A stretch of 64,000 bases of DNA. It comes from Eumeta japonica (Eukaryota > Arthropoda > Insecta > Lepidoptera > Psychidae). Under the pieces are notes generated by a model. The model was not told the DNA's origin. It made no database searches and saw only the letters and a list, made by a program, of their open reading frames with translations. Of the stretch, positions 48,440 through 59,779 are shown piece by piece. The translations under genes were made by a program, and so were the position numbers. The DNA lies in NCBI GenBank assembly GCA_005406025.1, contig BGZK01000005.1, positions 62,001 through 126,000 on the forward strand, read 5' to 3'. Positions within the stretch are counted from its first letter, which is position 1, and every line of letters begins with the position of its first letter.

Positions 48440-49145
48440 GAGGTATGAAAGTAAGTGTCAGGAAGACTAAAATCATGGTGTTGGAAAGAAATATAAACAT
48501 GACTGAACGCGATGTATTTACACGAAGGTGAGAATTTGTTTACAAATGACGGGCAACTGATAGAGATACGGAAAGAAGAGTAACACGATTTAAAGTGAAT
48601 GGGGCCTGACTTGCCGTTATCTATGGTAAAAGTGTCTTATGACGAGCGCGTTTAGCTGTTCATATTATAGTTTTACCCCTGGTTTGTAATGAAAGTTAGG
48701 TATGGCAGAAGAAATAATAAAACAGAATCTATGCCGTGGGAGATACGAGCTCTGCCCAGTATCTGGTGAATCTTTTGAAATACGGCTGGAGGGATAGCGA
48801 TTTCAGAGAACTGTTTGGTTTCAAAGATGTAACTACAATAGAAAAAGCATGTTGTGGTGGTTAGCCACCTCGAAACGACAAATAAATGTAGATTCATAAA
48901 ACAAATCTATAAAGTGATTGTATGTGATGTGGAAAGTTCGGCAAAGGTCGCCCTTAGATAATTTTATGCACAGGCAATTAGTGGCATATTTTATTTACAA
49001 AAGGGCTAAATTTCAAAATTTCTAGTACCCGAAACCGACGAGCTTGCATAAAAAGATGGACGAATATTACGAGTATTACAGCAAAAGAGATACGGGCAGA
49101 GTGTACCATATGTAAACCTCTGGTATTTGTCGACCCGTCTGGGAA
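48440..49145 (+). mobile_element. RTE-like LINE copy G, 3' part
   Basis: Begins with RGMKVSVRKTKIMVLERN in the plus frame, then diverged text equal to the ERRVNxGNxxNGAL region, VKVRYGRRNNKTESMPWE-like sequence, and the tail ACGAGCTTGCATAAAAAGAT with GTACCATATGTAAACCTCTG. Frame breaks and stops throughout. It ends with GGGAAATAAG at about 49141, the same end seen at 61.67 kb. Confidence 0.7.
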
Positions 49146-49180
49146 ATAAGTATTAATATATAAATTATAATAAAAAAAAT

Positions 49181-49252
49181 ATTAGTCACATGTATTATGT
49201 ATATGTATATTAGTCACATGTATTATGTATATGTATATTAGTCACATGTATT
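49181..49252. repeat. 28-bp tandem repeat, 2.6 copies
   Basis: The unit begins ATTAGTCACATGTATTATGT. Two exact units (49181-49208 and 49209-49236) are followed by 16 bp of a third. The array ends 8 bp before the TTAA of the piggyBac-like element. Confidence 0.9.
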
Positions 49253-49260
49253 TTTTTTTA

Positions 49261-51742
49261 TTAACCTAGATAACTAAACTGTTTTCATTGTTTCATTATA
49301 ACTACATCTTCGTCGAACGGACTACGCTATGAAATACTGAAATATAATCAAAAACATTTATTTAAGGTAAGAACTTCTTACAAGGCACAAAAGTAAAGTT
49401 TATGGTTAACAAATTAAGTATAAAATAATTATCATTATATCAGTCTACATAGTGACTACACATATCAACATTGTGTGGGCTACAAATAGCTTTTCTTCAT
49501 CTAGTGCAACGATGTTTGGTCATTCTCCGGGCCTTTGACGGACACAGGTAACAAATTTTACGCGCATTGGATGTAGATGGAATCGGGGCTTCTACTGTAG
49601 AAGATTCACCAAGAATATCCTCAATCATTACCTATGCATTACGTCTTAAACTCATGGTTTGTAATCGTTCCTACAGCCAGGGTTTCATGAGCTTATCAGC
49701 CTAACTTCATTATAAAGTCACGCCGACTCATTGGTTTTTTCTTATTTCTCACGTTGTTAGACACATAAATAACATAAGCATTGATTGAAGATAGATTAAG
49801 CATGCTATAGAAGATGCATATAGGCCATCTCATGGTTTTTCTATTTGTTCTCATATTGAAACACATTAGGTCAACAGTGTCCACGGCCCCTTTCGCGCTA
49901 TTATAACAATTAAATATTTCTGATTTTTCTGTTGTTAGGTTGATCACGAATGGTTGACAATAGAAAAGCAACTTTATTGGTCTCGGCTTTGAATGAAACT
50001 AATGTCTTATCACCATTGTAACAAAACATCGAAGTACCGGAGGGCGAGACTTAGAATTTTCAATATTTTTCGGAATTTCACGTTTATTACTTCTCAATAT
50101 CCCCACTAAAGTCAAGTTATACGGTGAAGCCAGTAACTCATCAGCCAGGGATACAGACGTGAACCAGTTGTCCATTGATATGTTACGATTGGAGCCATGA
50201 AGAGTGGAAGTTATTTCTTTTACAAAAAATGTGCCCAATGGTTGCTTCTGCGGATCAGTTCCTTTTCCTAGGCATGGAATGCAATTTATAATGTATTTAC
50301 TAATAACATCAGCAACTATAACAAGTTTTATTCCATATTTGTTAGGTTTGATAGAGATGTATATAAAAAAGAACATCTTCTGCGAAACTCAACAAGCTAT
50401 TCGTCGATGGCTATGTATGATCCCGGTGTAGACCACTTTTGAAAATTATCAATCAACTTTTACCACAGTTCACGTACATGTGTAAACTTATCGACTAATT
50501 TTCGTTCATCTCTTGTTTGTTTGTCTTCAAAAGGAAGACATTTTTAGGTAAATTAAATCTGTCAGCGCTCATACAGGCCTTGAAAACAGTTCTCGATCTC
50601 TGAGTATTGAAAAGCGTACGAGTCGGCAAGTGATTACTTTTCACAGCCGCTGAATTAAATAGTGAACCAAGTAGAGCTCTCATTTCTACAAAATTAGTCT
50701 GTGATATGCTGTACGAATCATTTTTATATTTATTTTTCCGAATAAGTATCTTTGCGTTTGTAAACATAACAATTTGTTGCAGCATTTCTTCAGTAATAAA
50801 AAGAGAAAGTAAATCTAGTGGGTCTACTGATTCCCTGACTTCTCCATTTGGTCCCGGAATAAAATGTACTATTTTTCGCCTCAAAGCGCTGTACTAGCTG
50901 ACCTAGGTTGAGTAGACCATTTATGTTTATTTTTTTCAAAAAAAGCGAGAAGTGGGCTAAACAATACGGGGATTGTTATTTTGATTTGAGTTTTCTGGTC
51001 CAGGTACCGTAATATTTTCCGAAGAAGAATCATCTAAATCTATAATTTGGGTTATTTGACTCTTCCTTGGTTGTACTTTTACATCACTATCAGACACCAA
51101 AGACTGAAGTCTGCATGAGTCGGAATCGCTGCTTGTGTCTTCATGAACTTCTGTCTCTAAAATGTCTTCTGTTTCTGAAGCTGAGTTGTCAGATCTCTTC
51201 TGCTGTACGCTTTCCGATTCTACCTCTAGCCAACGTGAAATTTGCTCTTTTTGTCTCCTTAAATCCATTTAAAATAGACACACACCAAATAAATAACAAA
51301 AATAATGAAAATTAAGGTGAGTATCATAAACAAAGTAACAAAAAATCTGCTTATTTTGTTAGATTTCCCAGTTAAATCAATAAAAATAATAATTAGAAGT
51401 AACATTTTACTTAAATATTTGTAAACGAATCAATAGAAAGTAGATGTACAACCCGCAAAACGAAAAAATATGAAAATATATAATATATTTACCTTGACAA
51501 TGTGACATATACTTATCGACAAGTGTCGATATTACTAAACGTTCGTCGAGCAGACGACGGGACGGTTATCAATCACATTTTATTGTGCGTGCAGCCACAA
51601 TCACGTCACACGATACACTATTTACGCAAATTAAGAAGGTAGTGAAAGAGTTAAGGTCAGGGGGTAGGGGGGTGTAAGTGATTCCGACTTTCGCCGAGTA
51701 GCGCGCAGTCGCCTCGACGAGTTATTAGTTATCTAGGGTTAA
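49261..51742 (-). mobile_element. piggyBac-like transposon, both ends and TTAA sites present
   Basis: A 2.48-kb piggyBac-family DNA transposon. The left boundary is TTAA (49261-49264) followed by CCTAGATAACTAA. The right boundary, read in reverse complement, is TTAA (51739-51742) followed by CCCTAGATAACTAA. So the terminal inverted repeats match except for one missing C on the left. CCC/CCY-TAG ends and TTAA target duplications are the marks of piggyBac, which inserts at and duplicates TTAA. The transposase gene inside runs on the minus strand and is broken. It sits beside a 28-bp tandem repeat. Confidence 0.92.
49500..51268 (-). pseudogene. piggyBac-like transposase, disabled
   Basis: piggyBac transposase excises and inserts the element using an RNase H-like core with three or four Asp. 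Starting at ATG 51268, an acidic Ser/Asp/Glu-rich N-terminus leads to an in-frame stop at 50957-50959. The same frame resumes with RRKIVHFIPGPNGEVR and RFNLPKN. The frame shifts near 50530, then TRDERKLVDKFTHVREL, a stop, GSYIAIDE (first Asp, 50403-50405) and another stop. A slip in the T-run near 50375 changes frame to NKYGIKLVIVADV, SMDNWFTSVSLADEL (second Asp, 50170-50172) and KGAVDTVDLMC (49879-49881 and 49870-49872). A C-terminal Cys-rich zinc-binding piece, ICYLCPSKARRMTKHRC, follows in another frame. All catalytic Asp motifs survive, but several stops and frameshifts inactivate it. Confidence 0.9.
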
Positions 51743-54300
51743 GATAGGGGAATAAAATGGTATCAAAACATGTGTTATTGAATGGGTTACAATAATATTA
51801 ATAAATTTTGAAAAAAATTAATATTTTATATAAAAAAAAACACATTTTGACTTATTTTCTTGAAGGCTTTTTCAAAGAATCTCTAATTTCTAAAAAATGA
51901 AGAGGTTTATTAAACGTTTGACAAAACTGCTTTGAAACATTAAATTATTAAACGTTTGAGCCTATAATCATAAAAATCTATGGATATTTAATAGTACCTT
52001 TGTGGTCCCTTATGAAGGTTCATTTTATAAAAAAAAAATTCAAGTCAGATTAAACTTAGGTATGATTTAATAAGTGTATGATATGTACAACAGAAATTTA
52101 TGGTATGCATAATTTTGAATTTATGATAAAAGATGTCATTTTTCAGAAATTGGCATCATTCAAACGATGCGCGTCACGTAACGAGTACCGCGTTACGTTC
52201 TTTCAGCGTAGCATAGCATATATAGTTATCACAGCTAATACCAATTACTGTTGTAATAATAATAATGTTTCAACATTGATCATGTTTTTTGGTGCTTCAG
52301 CAGGGGCTACATTTTCAGCGAAAATGAGAATTCACTCTAACTTCGTGAGATCTAGGAGTAGTTAAAATTAGTGTTTTTAAAAAAAAGTGCTTATATACAT
52401 ATTTTTATATGTCTTTTTTTAAATTTCATATTTTTATATTAACGATTAACTTAATCTGCAACTATTTTTTTCATTTTTCGAAAACCATGAAAATTTTCGG
52501 ATTCATGATTTTTTTTTAATCGAATGTGAACTGATATCGGTTTGTAATGACAAAAACTGTTAATTTTTGCATATCATTAGATTTTATGGAAATTAAAAAA
52601 AAAATATTTTTATAATTTCTTAATTGATTAATTTTAGTTTTTTGTCTTTTTATTGCATTTTTTTGATAATAGCGTATACAAACATACGATACCAAATAAA
52701 AATGTTTTAAATTATGACACCGAAGACCGCGATCGCATTAGTATGACAAGATTACACCAGATTAAAATTAAGTACTTCATAGACAAATAATATCTTTATT
52801 GCAAACTTTTGTTAATAACAACGGTTCACAAACAAGTAAAATATCGATAACAAACGTGTGTATTTTCATAGACGCCATGGGCTGTAAATAAAAAATTTAA
52901 GAAATAATCTATCTCCAAAATAGGTTTTGTGGGAAAATAGAGAGGCGGTGTCAGTTACAGTGACATTTAAATGGAGTCCAAGATTAATTTGGGGTTGCGT
53001 CTGTTTTCGTTAGAATACTATTTTATTCTAGTCTATTTTTACAGACCAGCGGTCAGAAAGAATAGTTAACGTCCGTACGTTGTTTGTTATTATTGGCCTA
53101 CGTCATATCACGCATTCGAAAGTTAATGCATATGAACTCATTTCGAAAAAAAAAAATACTATATTTTAACTTTTATATATTCATATATAGCAAACATTCT
53201 GCATCGTAAACCGTTCATGATCTCATCGAACACATCCTAGGTTCAAAGATTTTAGATTTTGGGATGTGGGGTGATTAAAGAAAAATCATTGTTTGGGTAC
53301 CATTATATGTATATACATACTGAAACACATCTGTCTATATATTTATTTTTGAATGCAAAATTTCCAGCTTTTATATACCAATTATATATTATATTAATAT
53401 ATTATATGTAATATTCATATATTAACCAATTGCAAATAATCGCATATAAACAAAACAATAATAATTAATTTGGAAACATAAGGAAAATAATGAGTAAAAG
53501 GAAAACAATGTCAAAACAGGGAACGTAAATAAACAAACAATAGTTAAAAATAATGACATAACAACCTACATCACTTTGGCCCTCAAGTGGCCAAGGATGG
53601 GAACCAAGGGTTGTCTGATCATGGAAAATGGACATTTTTGATAAATTATTTGTCTTAGCGCATACAGAGGTACGTGAGGGTGAGGTATTGTTGTTGGTTG
53701 ACTTTTTACGAAGAAAATGTGAAATTCAGTAGCTGATAATAAAAAGGTTTTTTTAGAATTCTCATTTCTTTCCTTGTTTATTTATGTGCGTGATTGATGC
53801 AATTATCTTTTGTTACGTTAATGCTATGTGTTTACAATAAGATATAAACAGAGCTGTTATTTTTTTAGGAAAAATAGATATTTTATATACGCATATATAT
53901 CTTCAATATTGATAAGTCGTATATACATAGACGGCTTAGCGTTTACTACCGTTTTATGAATTAGTTTTGAGTGAGGAAATATTTAAGAATGTCGTAAAAA
54001 TGTATTCTGAAGTATATGCTCCCTACTCGAATAGTTTCAATATATTTGGGTTACTTATAACTCGTTAAGAATTAAAATTGCATCCCCATATATGAAATAA
54101 TAATTGCATTAATGCATTTGTCAGTCACTAGTGCACTAATTTAATGCAATGACAAAGTAACAAGGGAATTCCGTAAAAGTTCAGCAATAAATTAAGAGAT
54201 ATCGTATTTTGATTTTAAATAAAAAAAAAAAAAGTTTACATATCATTTTGTGAATATGTTGAACATTTATTATTAAAGAATTATTTAAAACATTAAGCAG
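51743..54300. other. AT-rich stretch, no gene recognised
   Basis: Very AT-rich. A 95-codon frame at 52078-52365 is not recognisable. It overlaps CGTAACG...CGTTACG inverted words (about 52178-52198). A TTTATT (inverse AATAAA) with more balanced sequence at 52795-53010 could be a minus-strand 3' UTR, but no exon goes with it. TTGGCC...GGCCAA lies near 53576-53594. Confidence 0.35.
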
Positions 54301-54302
54301 AA

Positions 54303-54640
54303 ACATATAAAATTTTATTTTTACATACATACGATATACAAATATACATACGCAGCTTCATAGTTGAGATTCGGCGGGCCTCTCGTTCGGTGACTCATCA
54401 CGTTACCGAGCGTTACACTTTTGACGTGACAACGTCTTAAATTAGGTTGGGAGTCACTTATGAAAATGTAACGCTCGGTAACGTAACGATGAGTCACCGA
54501 ACGTCAATGCCTTGCGTCTCTCTCCCATCAACTATGATCGGTCTGCGCGCGCAGCACTAGAGAATTAAAATGTATTGCGTTATTGTATGTATATTTGTAT
54601 ATAAATAATGTGTAAAGGTAAAATAAAATTTGTTAATATG
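54303..54640. mobile_element. fold-back (long inverted repeat) element
   Basis: The strongest part is 54384-54417 against 54467-54503: CGTTCGGTGACTCATC...GTTACCGAGCGTTACA, inverted, with only a 3-nt indel. Weaker pairing extends outward on both sides. ATATACAAATATACATAC is in the left arm (about 54334-54351) and its inverse in the right arm (about 54584-54603), as is CATAGTTGA, giving arms of roughly 115 and 165 bp. The 49-bp spacer holds TTTTGACGTGACAACGTC. There is no coding capacity. This is the shape of a fold-back MITE. Confidence 0.7.
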
Positions 54641-54832
54641 AAATTCAGTGCGAGATTCTTTGTATAAATTAATGTTTTAAATATAATTGTATAAATAAAT
54701 GTTTTAAATTGTTACTATTATTTCATCCTCTTCCTACTATACGAATGATATTCACATGATTTTACATTCAAAGTCGTAACCCTCCACAAAGCTCCCAGCC
54801 GCAACCTAATTTAAGACGTTGTCACGTCAAAA
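54419..54832. repeat. perfect 31-bp inverted repeat pair
   Basis: 54419-54449 (starting TTTTGACGTGACAACGTC) and 54802-54832 are exact reverse complements over 31 bp, 352 bp apart. The first copy is the spacer of the fold-back element. The second stands alone next to GTAACCCTCCACAAAGCTCC, a phrase echoed near 55019. Either TIRs of a 414-bp element or cores of two related elements in opposite orientation. Confidence 0.85.
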
Positions 54833-55009
54833 TAAGCAGAAACACTTTTTTATTTTATTTTAATTAATCGAGAGCATCAGATTAATGTTCATAAGTAGCT
54901 ATTATTTAATCACGTATTTGAAAATTGTATTTATCGCTCAAATCAATCAAAGGAAGAGAGTTAATTGAAAGAGATAACAAACGTCTGGGTTAATTTTAAC
55001 ACGATATCA

Positions 55010-55280
55010 CGTATATAACGTAACCCTCCACAGCCCTCCACGCTCCTAAAGTATCGCGTTTTTGCGCGTCTAGAGAGAGCGAGTGAGGGCGGGTAAATAA
55101 TTAATGCGAGCGCAGTACATTATGACGAGTGTGAGTGTACGCCGCTTGTGAATACTGGATGAGTGTCCGTATAGGCTCGGAGGGCTACCTTTTAAGTCGA
55201 CCGCTATCCCTCTCGCGGCGAACTCTATAGAGCAGTTAGTTAAACATTATGGACGTCTTCAGTGCTGTAGACACTAGGAT
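55010..55280. promoter_or_regulatory. GC-rich promoter-like segment
   Basis: GTAACCCTCCACAGCCCTCC, then TAGAGAGAGCGAGTGAGGGC (GAGA-factor-like GAGAGAGCGAG), TTTTAAGTCGACCGC and AACTCTATAGAGCAGTTAGT with ATG at 55250. The open frame from that ATG is only 17 codons. GAGA motifs and an initiator-like CAGTTAGT suggest a promoter or an LTR-like transcription start, but no downstream exon was found. Confidence 0.3.
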
Positions 55281-56164
55281 TCGTGGCTCATTATTTTTTT
55301 AGTTTTTTTTTATCCGTATAAAGAAGTAAATAAGACGTTGAGGATTTACCTGTACACTAACGTTTTTTATAGGTTTGGAAAATGTGTGATAAGTGGGGTT
55401 CGGTGTCACAAAATTAGTGTTCCGTATCATCGTGCGGTTTCTCTTGGTTATAAATAAAACCACTCTTGGTTTAGATGATGGTTTTGCTTTTAAAATTCCT
55501 GTTCCAATTTTGGTCCTTATCTCGATAGCAATATAATATGTAATAAATGTTCAATGGTTCCAAGGTTTGCCTGTAAGAAAACAAACAAACAAAACGTCAA
55601 TTGCATATGATATATGTAATCCATATCAATAAGTCAAAGATACAGCCTGAGTGTAGAGTTTTAGACTGTTTAAGTCAGTAATATGTCCGTGAAAATTAAA
55701 AAAAAACATAGGTTACCTTTAGCTTTATGATATTTGGCTCAGTTTTGGCTCAGTGGACAGTAACTGTAATTGTGAAATTCGAGGTTTATTTCTCGAGGAA
55801 TTTCTGTGAGAAAAAAGAACAAGGGCACAAACTTTCGTTTTTGAAATTGTTCTTGTTTTGTCGAATTAGGAAAATTTCATCAGGGTCTATTTTTAACTTA
55901 TGATGAATGTGACGAGGCCAATGTAGCACTATATTTATTTTTGGTTGTAGCCATCTATTAACTTATAAGTAAGAGGACAGAAGTAAACCATATTCGAACA
56001 AAAACACCTGCTTGGCAACAGGTGTCATTGCTATTTAATCAAACGACCATAAATATATTTGTTTATATATGTATTTATGTAAACAAATTTCCGAAAATAA
56101 GTATTATAAATTCATATTTATAAAACTTTGTTCATTTCGTGGTGTATTTTTTTTTGTATTTTTC
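55281..56164. other. AT-rich stretch, nothing recognised
   Basis: No coding-like frame or paired repeat. TTTGGCTCAGTTTTGGCTCA at about 55734-55753 is a short local duplication. Confidence 0.4.
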
Positions 56165-56365
56165 ATTGCATTTTAGGGGACAAACGAGCAAACAAGTCTC
56201 CAGAGATCAGTTGATCATCGTCATCCATCGACGTTCATAAGGCCAGAAGAATCACCGGTGTATTGCCGATCATTTGGAAGGGATAGGATATCTGATAGAA
56301 GGGGGAGTAAGCTGGGAAGGGAGGTGAACCATCGGAGCTCTCACTCGTAGGACGGAACTTGATCG
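56165..56365 (+). repeat. SINE-like dispersed repeat B, copy 2
   Basis: GGGGACAAACGAGCAAACAA, later TCACCGGTGTATTGCCGATC, GGATATCTGATAGAAGGG and CTCACTCGTAGGACGGAAC, in the same order as copy 1 at 22445-22640. This copy keeps the GAGCAAACAAG start and the CATCCATCGACGTTCATAAG middle better. Confidence 0.6.
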
Positions 56366-58335
56366 TATTATGAAAATTATGTATCAAGAATTGAAAATGT
56401 TTTTTACTGAAGGATTATTTTTTATGAGTAAAATTATATAGGTACTTAACGAAACAAAATCATGTCAAAAAAGTATAACCTTCCATGTGCGGGCAGTGTG
56501 AAAAATTTGAAAGTAAGAGATCCAATAAAATAATAAGTCGGTAATTCATACATAAAAGAAAAACATAGAAACAAACGTAAACAGTTTCATCTTGTTCATT
56601 ATTAGGAATATATTTTTAACAGATTTGCGCCTGAATTTCATTAATCAAAATATTTTTCGAAAAGTCCAAGTGTCAATACGTGACGAAGGTCGAGCTGTAA
56701 CAATTTTCAAATTGCATATTATCATTGCCATTAAAGTTAAAAAATTGGTCAAGTGGCAGATAAACCGAAGATGAGGAAGTTTCGTATTTAGATAGCAAGT
56801 ATTTGCTTAGCTTCTGTTTCCAGGTATAATTGCTATTGAAAAATAATCATTTTTGTATATCAAAGTTTAAAAGCGAAAAATAATACAATAAAAACCATGA
56901 AATACGGCGTCCTATGCTACTCGAAAAGTAATATTTAAAAAATTTGTAATTTTCAAAAATAGTAAGTGAAATATTACCTACATTTTGATAATAAATAATA
57001 GCACCCCATATTTTAAAATATTTTTCATGAACTTTCATGGCAACATTCACTTCTGGATCCAGATTTCTAATATTCTTGGCACAAACATGTAAATCGCGTC
57101 CATCGGGACCGTACTATTTTCTTATTAAAGTACTGTTTCAAAATCCGAACCACCAGTCAATTGACCAATCCTTTCAACTTAAAATGATAAAATTACTTGT
57201 TCAATGCCTAGATTAAACGAAGCCGTCTGTCCTGGACGTTTAGACTGTAATCGTCAGCATTACAGTGTAAAGGTACTGTACGTGGGTATGCCTTCACAGT
57301 GTAGAGAAAAAAAAACGTGATACTAATAAATTTCTAAGTAATAATTCAATAGATGTACACCCGTAATCTGTACTGTCTGTCGATTTACTAATTTTTCATG
57401 AGGACTCAAACGCCATCTATTAGCAGGTCATTTTCGCTACGCGGAAACTAATTGTACTAAATAAAATAATACATTATTTTAAAATACATTCAATCGTATG
57501 ATTACATGAAAAGAACTTAATACACTTTCCACAAATTATATTCTTTGTCAGTCGTCTAAGTAACAAAAAGCAGGCAAGCTGTTTTTGACGCCAATACAAA
57601 CCTTTGTGATGATCTAGAATTTTGATTATTCGATTTGCAAACGAAACCACAATCTCCAGTATATGATACGCATTTTCCATAAGAAACACAAAAGTACAGG
57701 CTTCTAAATAAAATTAAGCTATTAAAGTTAATTACAGTCAGTTCTTATTTAGATAAGATCATAAAACAACGTCATTTATAACTTTACATTCACCACTATA
57801 CATCTAAGTTCTGAAGAGATCTACGTAGCGAAGTCGTAGTAGAAGCGTAGGCAGTATACATTTCTTTTTTCAGGGAAAATCAGAAGCTTCAAAGAACTTA
57901 ATAAGTTGTTTTTTACATAAAACTCATATGAAAACGCCATCTGCATATTTGAGTGCGGCTCATTAGCAGCTCCATATAGATATGCTAGCGGCGATTTCGG
58001 CTTCGGCTAAGGTCGCGGGCAAAGGCCCGCCATCTGATGTGTAAATGACGTGCTAAAACCTACCGTCTCGTTCCCGCATATAGTTTAGTATATGTTTTTC
58101 TCTCGTCTCGTCGCGATGACGGAATACTTTTTTATTTCTGAAGAATATCACGAGTATTAAAGATGAGAAACTGCTTGCATATTAGAAAGGGCAATACTTA
58201 AATCACGCATAAAAAAACATATACCTTGTGAATTTATAAAATTGTAAAAAGAAATCTTTATGTAGATTTCCATAATTATAACCCGTATATCTGCTTATTA
58301 CAATTTTGTACTCAGATAATGTTTCTCTATCTGTT
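56366..58335. other. AT-rich stretch with small hairpin
   Basis: No gene is recognised. A perfect small hairpin ACTGTAAT-cgtcagc-ATTACAGT lies at 57244-57266. ACGCCATCTATTAGC (about 57409) and ACGCCATCTGCATAT (about 57934) are short words common in lepidopteran repeats. GCGGGC-aaag-GCCCGC near 58016 can form a hairpin. Frames at 56592-56774, 56847-57050 and 57474-57689 are unplaced. Confidence 0.35.
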
Positions 58336-58339
58336 AGAA

Positions 58340-59170
58340 CTTTGATTCATTCTCATGTTTATCGAATTTTGATTTTGGCAGATCGATTTTGCCTCGTGAT
58401 GATTTTAAAGAGTTGTATTGCTGTGTCAAATTTTTTTTTAGTGCAATGGATGTCGACAAAGTTAAGTTTTACAAGCCAGGAGCATTTCACCATGCTCACT
58501 GGATGTCTAAGGCGATTTATGCCTTAAAAATATACATATTTCGAGATATTTACAAATTAGATGAAGAAATTTAAAAAAATCTGTATCGGAGATTTGTTTA
58601 TTTATAACATTTGTTTACGTGCCTTTCTGGTTTGCAGTAACCTCTTGCAGGATTAGCTCTGAAGCTGAATTTACGATTCTTGAAGTTGTTTATTGAGGCT
58701 GTTATGCATAAATTTAAAAATCACCTATGGTATTTGAATACTGAAATAGCTGCTCTTTTTCGTTTTTCGATCCAAACGTGTCAGTTAAAATTAAAAATAA
58801 AATAATTAAAGCGTTAAAAATGACTGAAGATCAGGAATTACGTTCTGTCATTTATACAGATAGTGAAATTAAAAATTTAGAAACAAAGGATATTGATTTT
58901 TTATTAATTCTTATTCATTAAATTTTTTGGATAGATTTATTATTATTTTTTTAAATTAAATTTTGGTACGTGGAATAGCAGTAATGATTGTTTGAAAGCT
59001 GTGGCTATTGTCAACAATCTCCAGATAATAAATAATGTAGCCGAGAAAGCAGCCCACACTTAACTTAAGAATATATTAATAATTTAATTACAAGAGAAGA
59101 CCAGAAACAATATTTAATTCAAGTTATAAGTGAATATAGAGCTAAATACTCTAACACAACAAAATAATTG
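58340..59170 (+). pseudogene. degraded copy of an unnamed arthropod/cnidarian protein family
   Basis: Joined across frame breaks, the plus strand gives a continuous protein-like trail. LPRDDFKELYCC (from about 58386) leads to DKVKFYKPGAFHHAHWMSKA and IYALKIYIFRDIYKLDEE. In a second frame SEICLFITFVYVPFWF follows, then KFKNHLWYLNTEIAAL (about 58710-58755), FFDPNVSVKIKNKIIKAL (about 58765-58820) and EDQELRSVIYTDSEIKNLE. After a gap come AIVNNLQIINNVAEKAAHT (about 59005-59060) and TREDQKQYLIQVISEYR (about 59093-59145). From memory, the order PGAxHHARWMxKxIYxLKI, NHLWYLxxE, VVNDxAER and LxxVVExxR belongs to multi-copy uncharacterised proteins of aphids, spiders and Hydra that behave like transposon genes. 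I know no function. Many stops and shifts show it is dead. Confidence 0.6.
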
Positions 59171-59707
59171 TAAAAATCGAAAAAGCACAATAAACATTTT
59201 TATAATGTTATTCATCAGGTATAATCTATATTGTTTTGAATTTGAATTTTAATAAACTATTTTAAAAATAAAGCTATGTGCGTTTAATAATAACTTAAAT
59301 GAGAAATATGGAAAAAAAAAATTTAAAAAAAACAGTAAATTTGACAATGCTCACAACTTTATCCTTGAATAACTATTGAGAGAGTGAATTTATGAAAAAA
59401 TCATAAGGAACATTTCTTGTAGAGAATTCAATTTCATATAAAAATATTTATCAATCAGCGCTGTAGTTCAATGCATTTCGGAGAATTAAAATTTCGAAAA
59501 GTTCGAAAATTCCACGTTAATTAAATGGAAAATGTAGGTCCATTTAGGCACGGGTTAATATGAATATTAAGAGCTTATTTTGGTCTGATACTTTTTATTA
59601 GGTCATAAACTAAAAATTTAGAGGGCGGCAGCAAAAAAAAAAAACAACTCGGGAAATAACGGACACCCTATGAATAGCAAGATTATATATTTAAATATAC
59701 GTAGATA

Positions 59708-59741
59708 CACACATACGTGTATATGTATACACGTATGTGTG
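59708..59741. repeat. perfect 16-bp-arm palindrome
   Basis: CACACATACGTGTATA, a 2-nt centre TG, then the exact reverse complement. It lies just before the RTE-like LINE. The purine/pyrimidine alternation means a simple-repeat origin is possible. Confidence 0.85.
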
Positions 59742-59779
59742 AATGTTTAATTGTATATATGTGGTCGAAGGAAAACCTT

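Noticed and set aside
55221..55262. Initiator plus DPE promoter
   Set aside because: The GGACGT word is at about +18 relative to the CAGTTAG start, not at the +28 needed for a DPE, and no exon follows.
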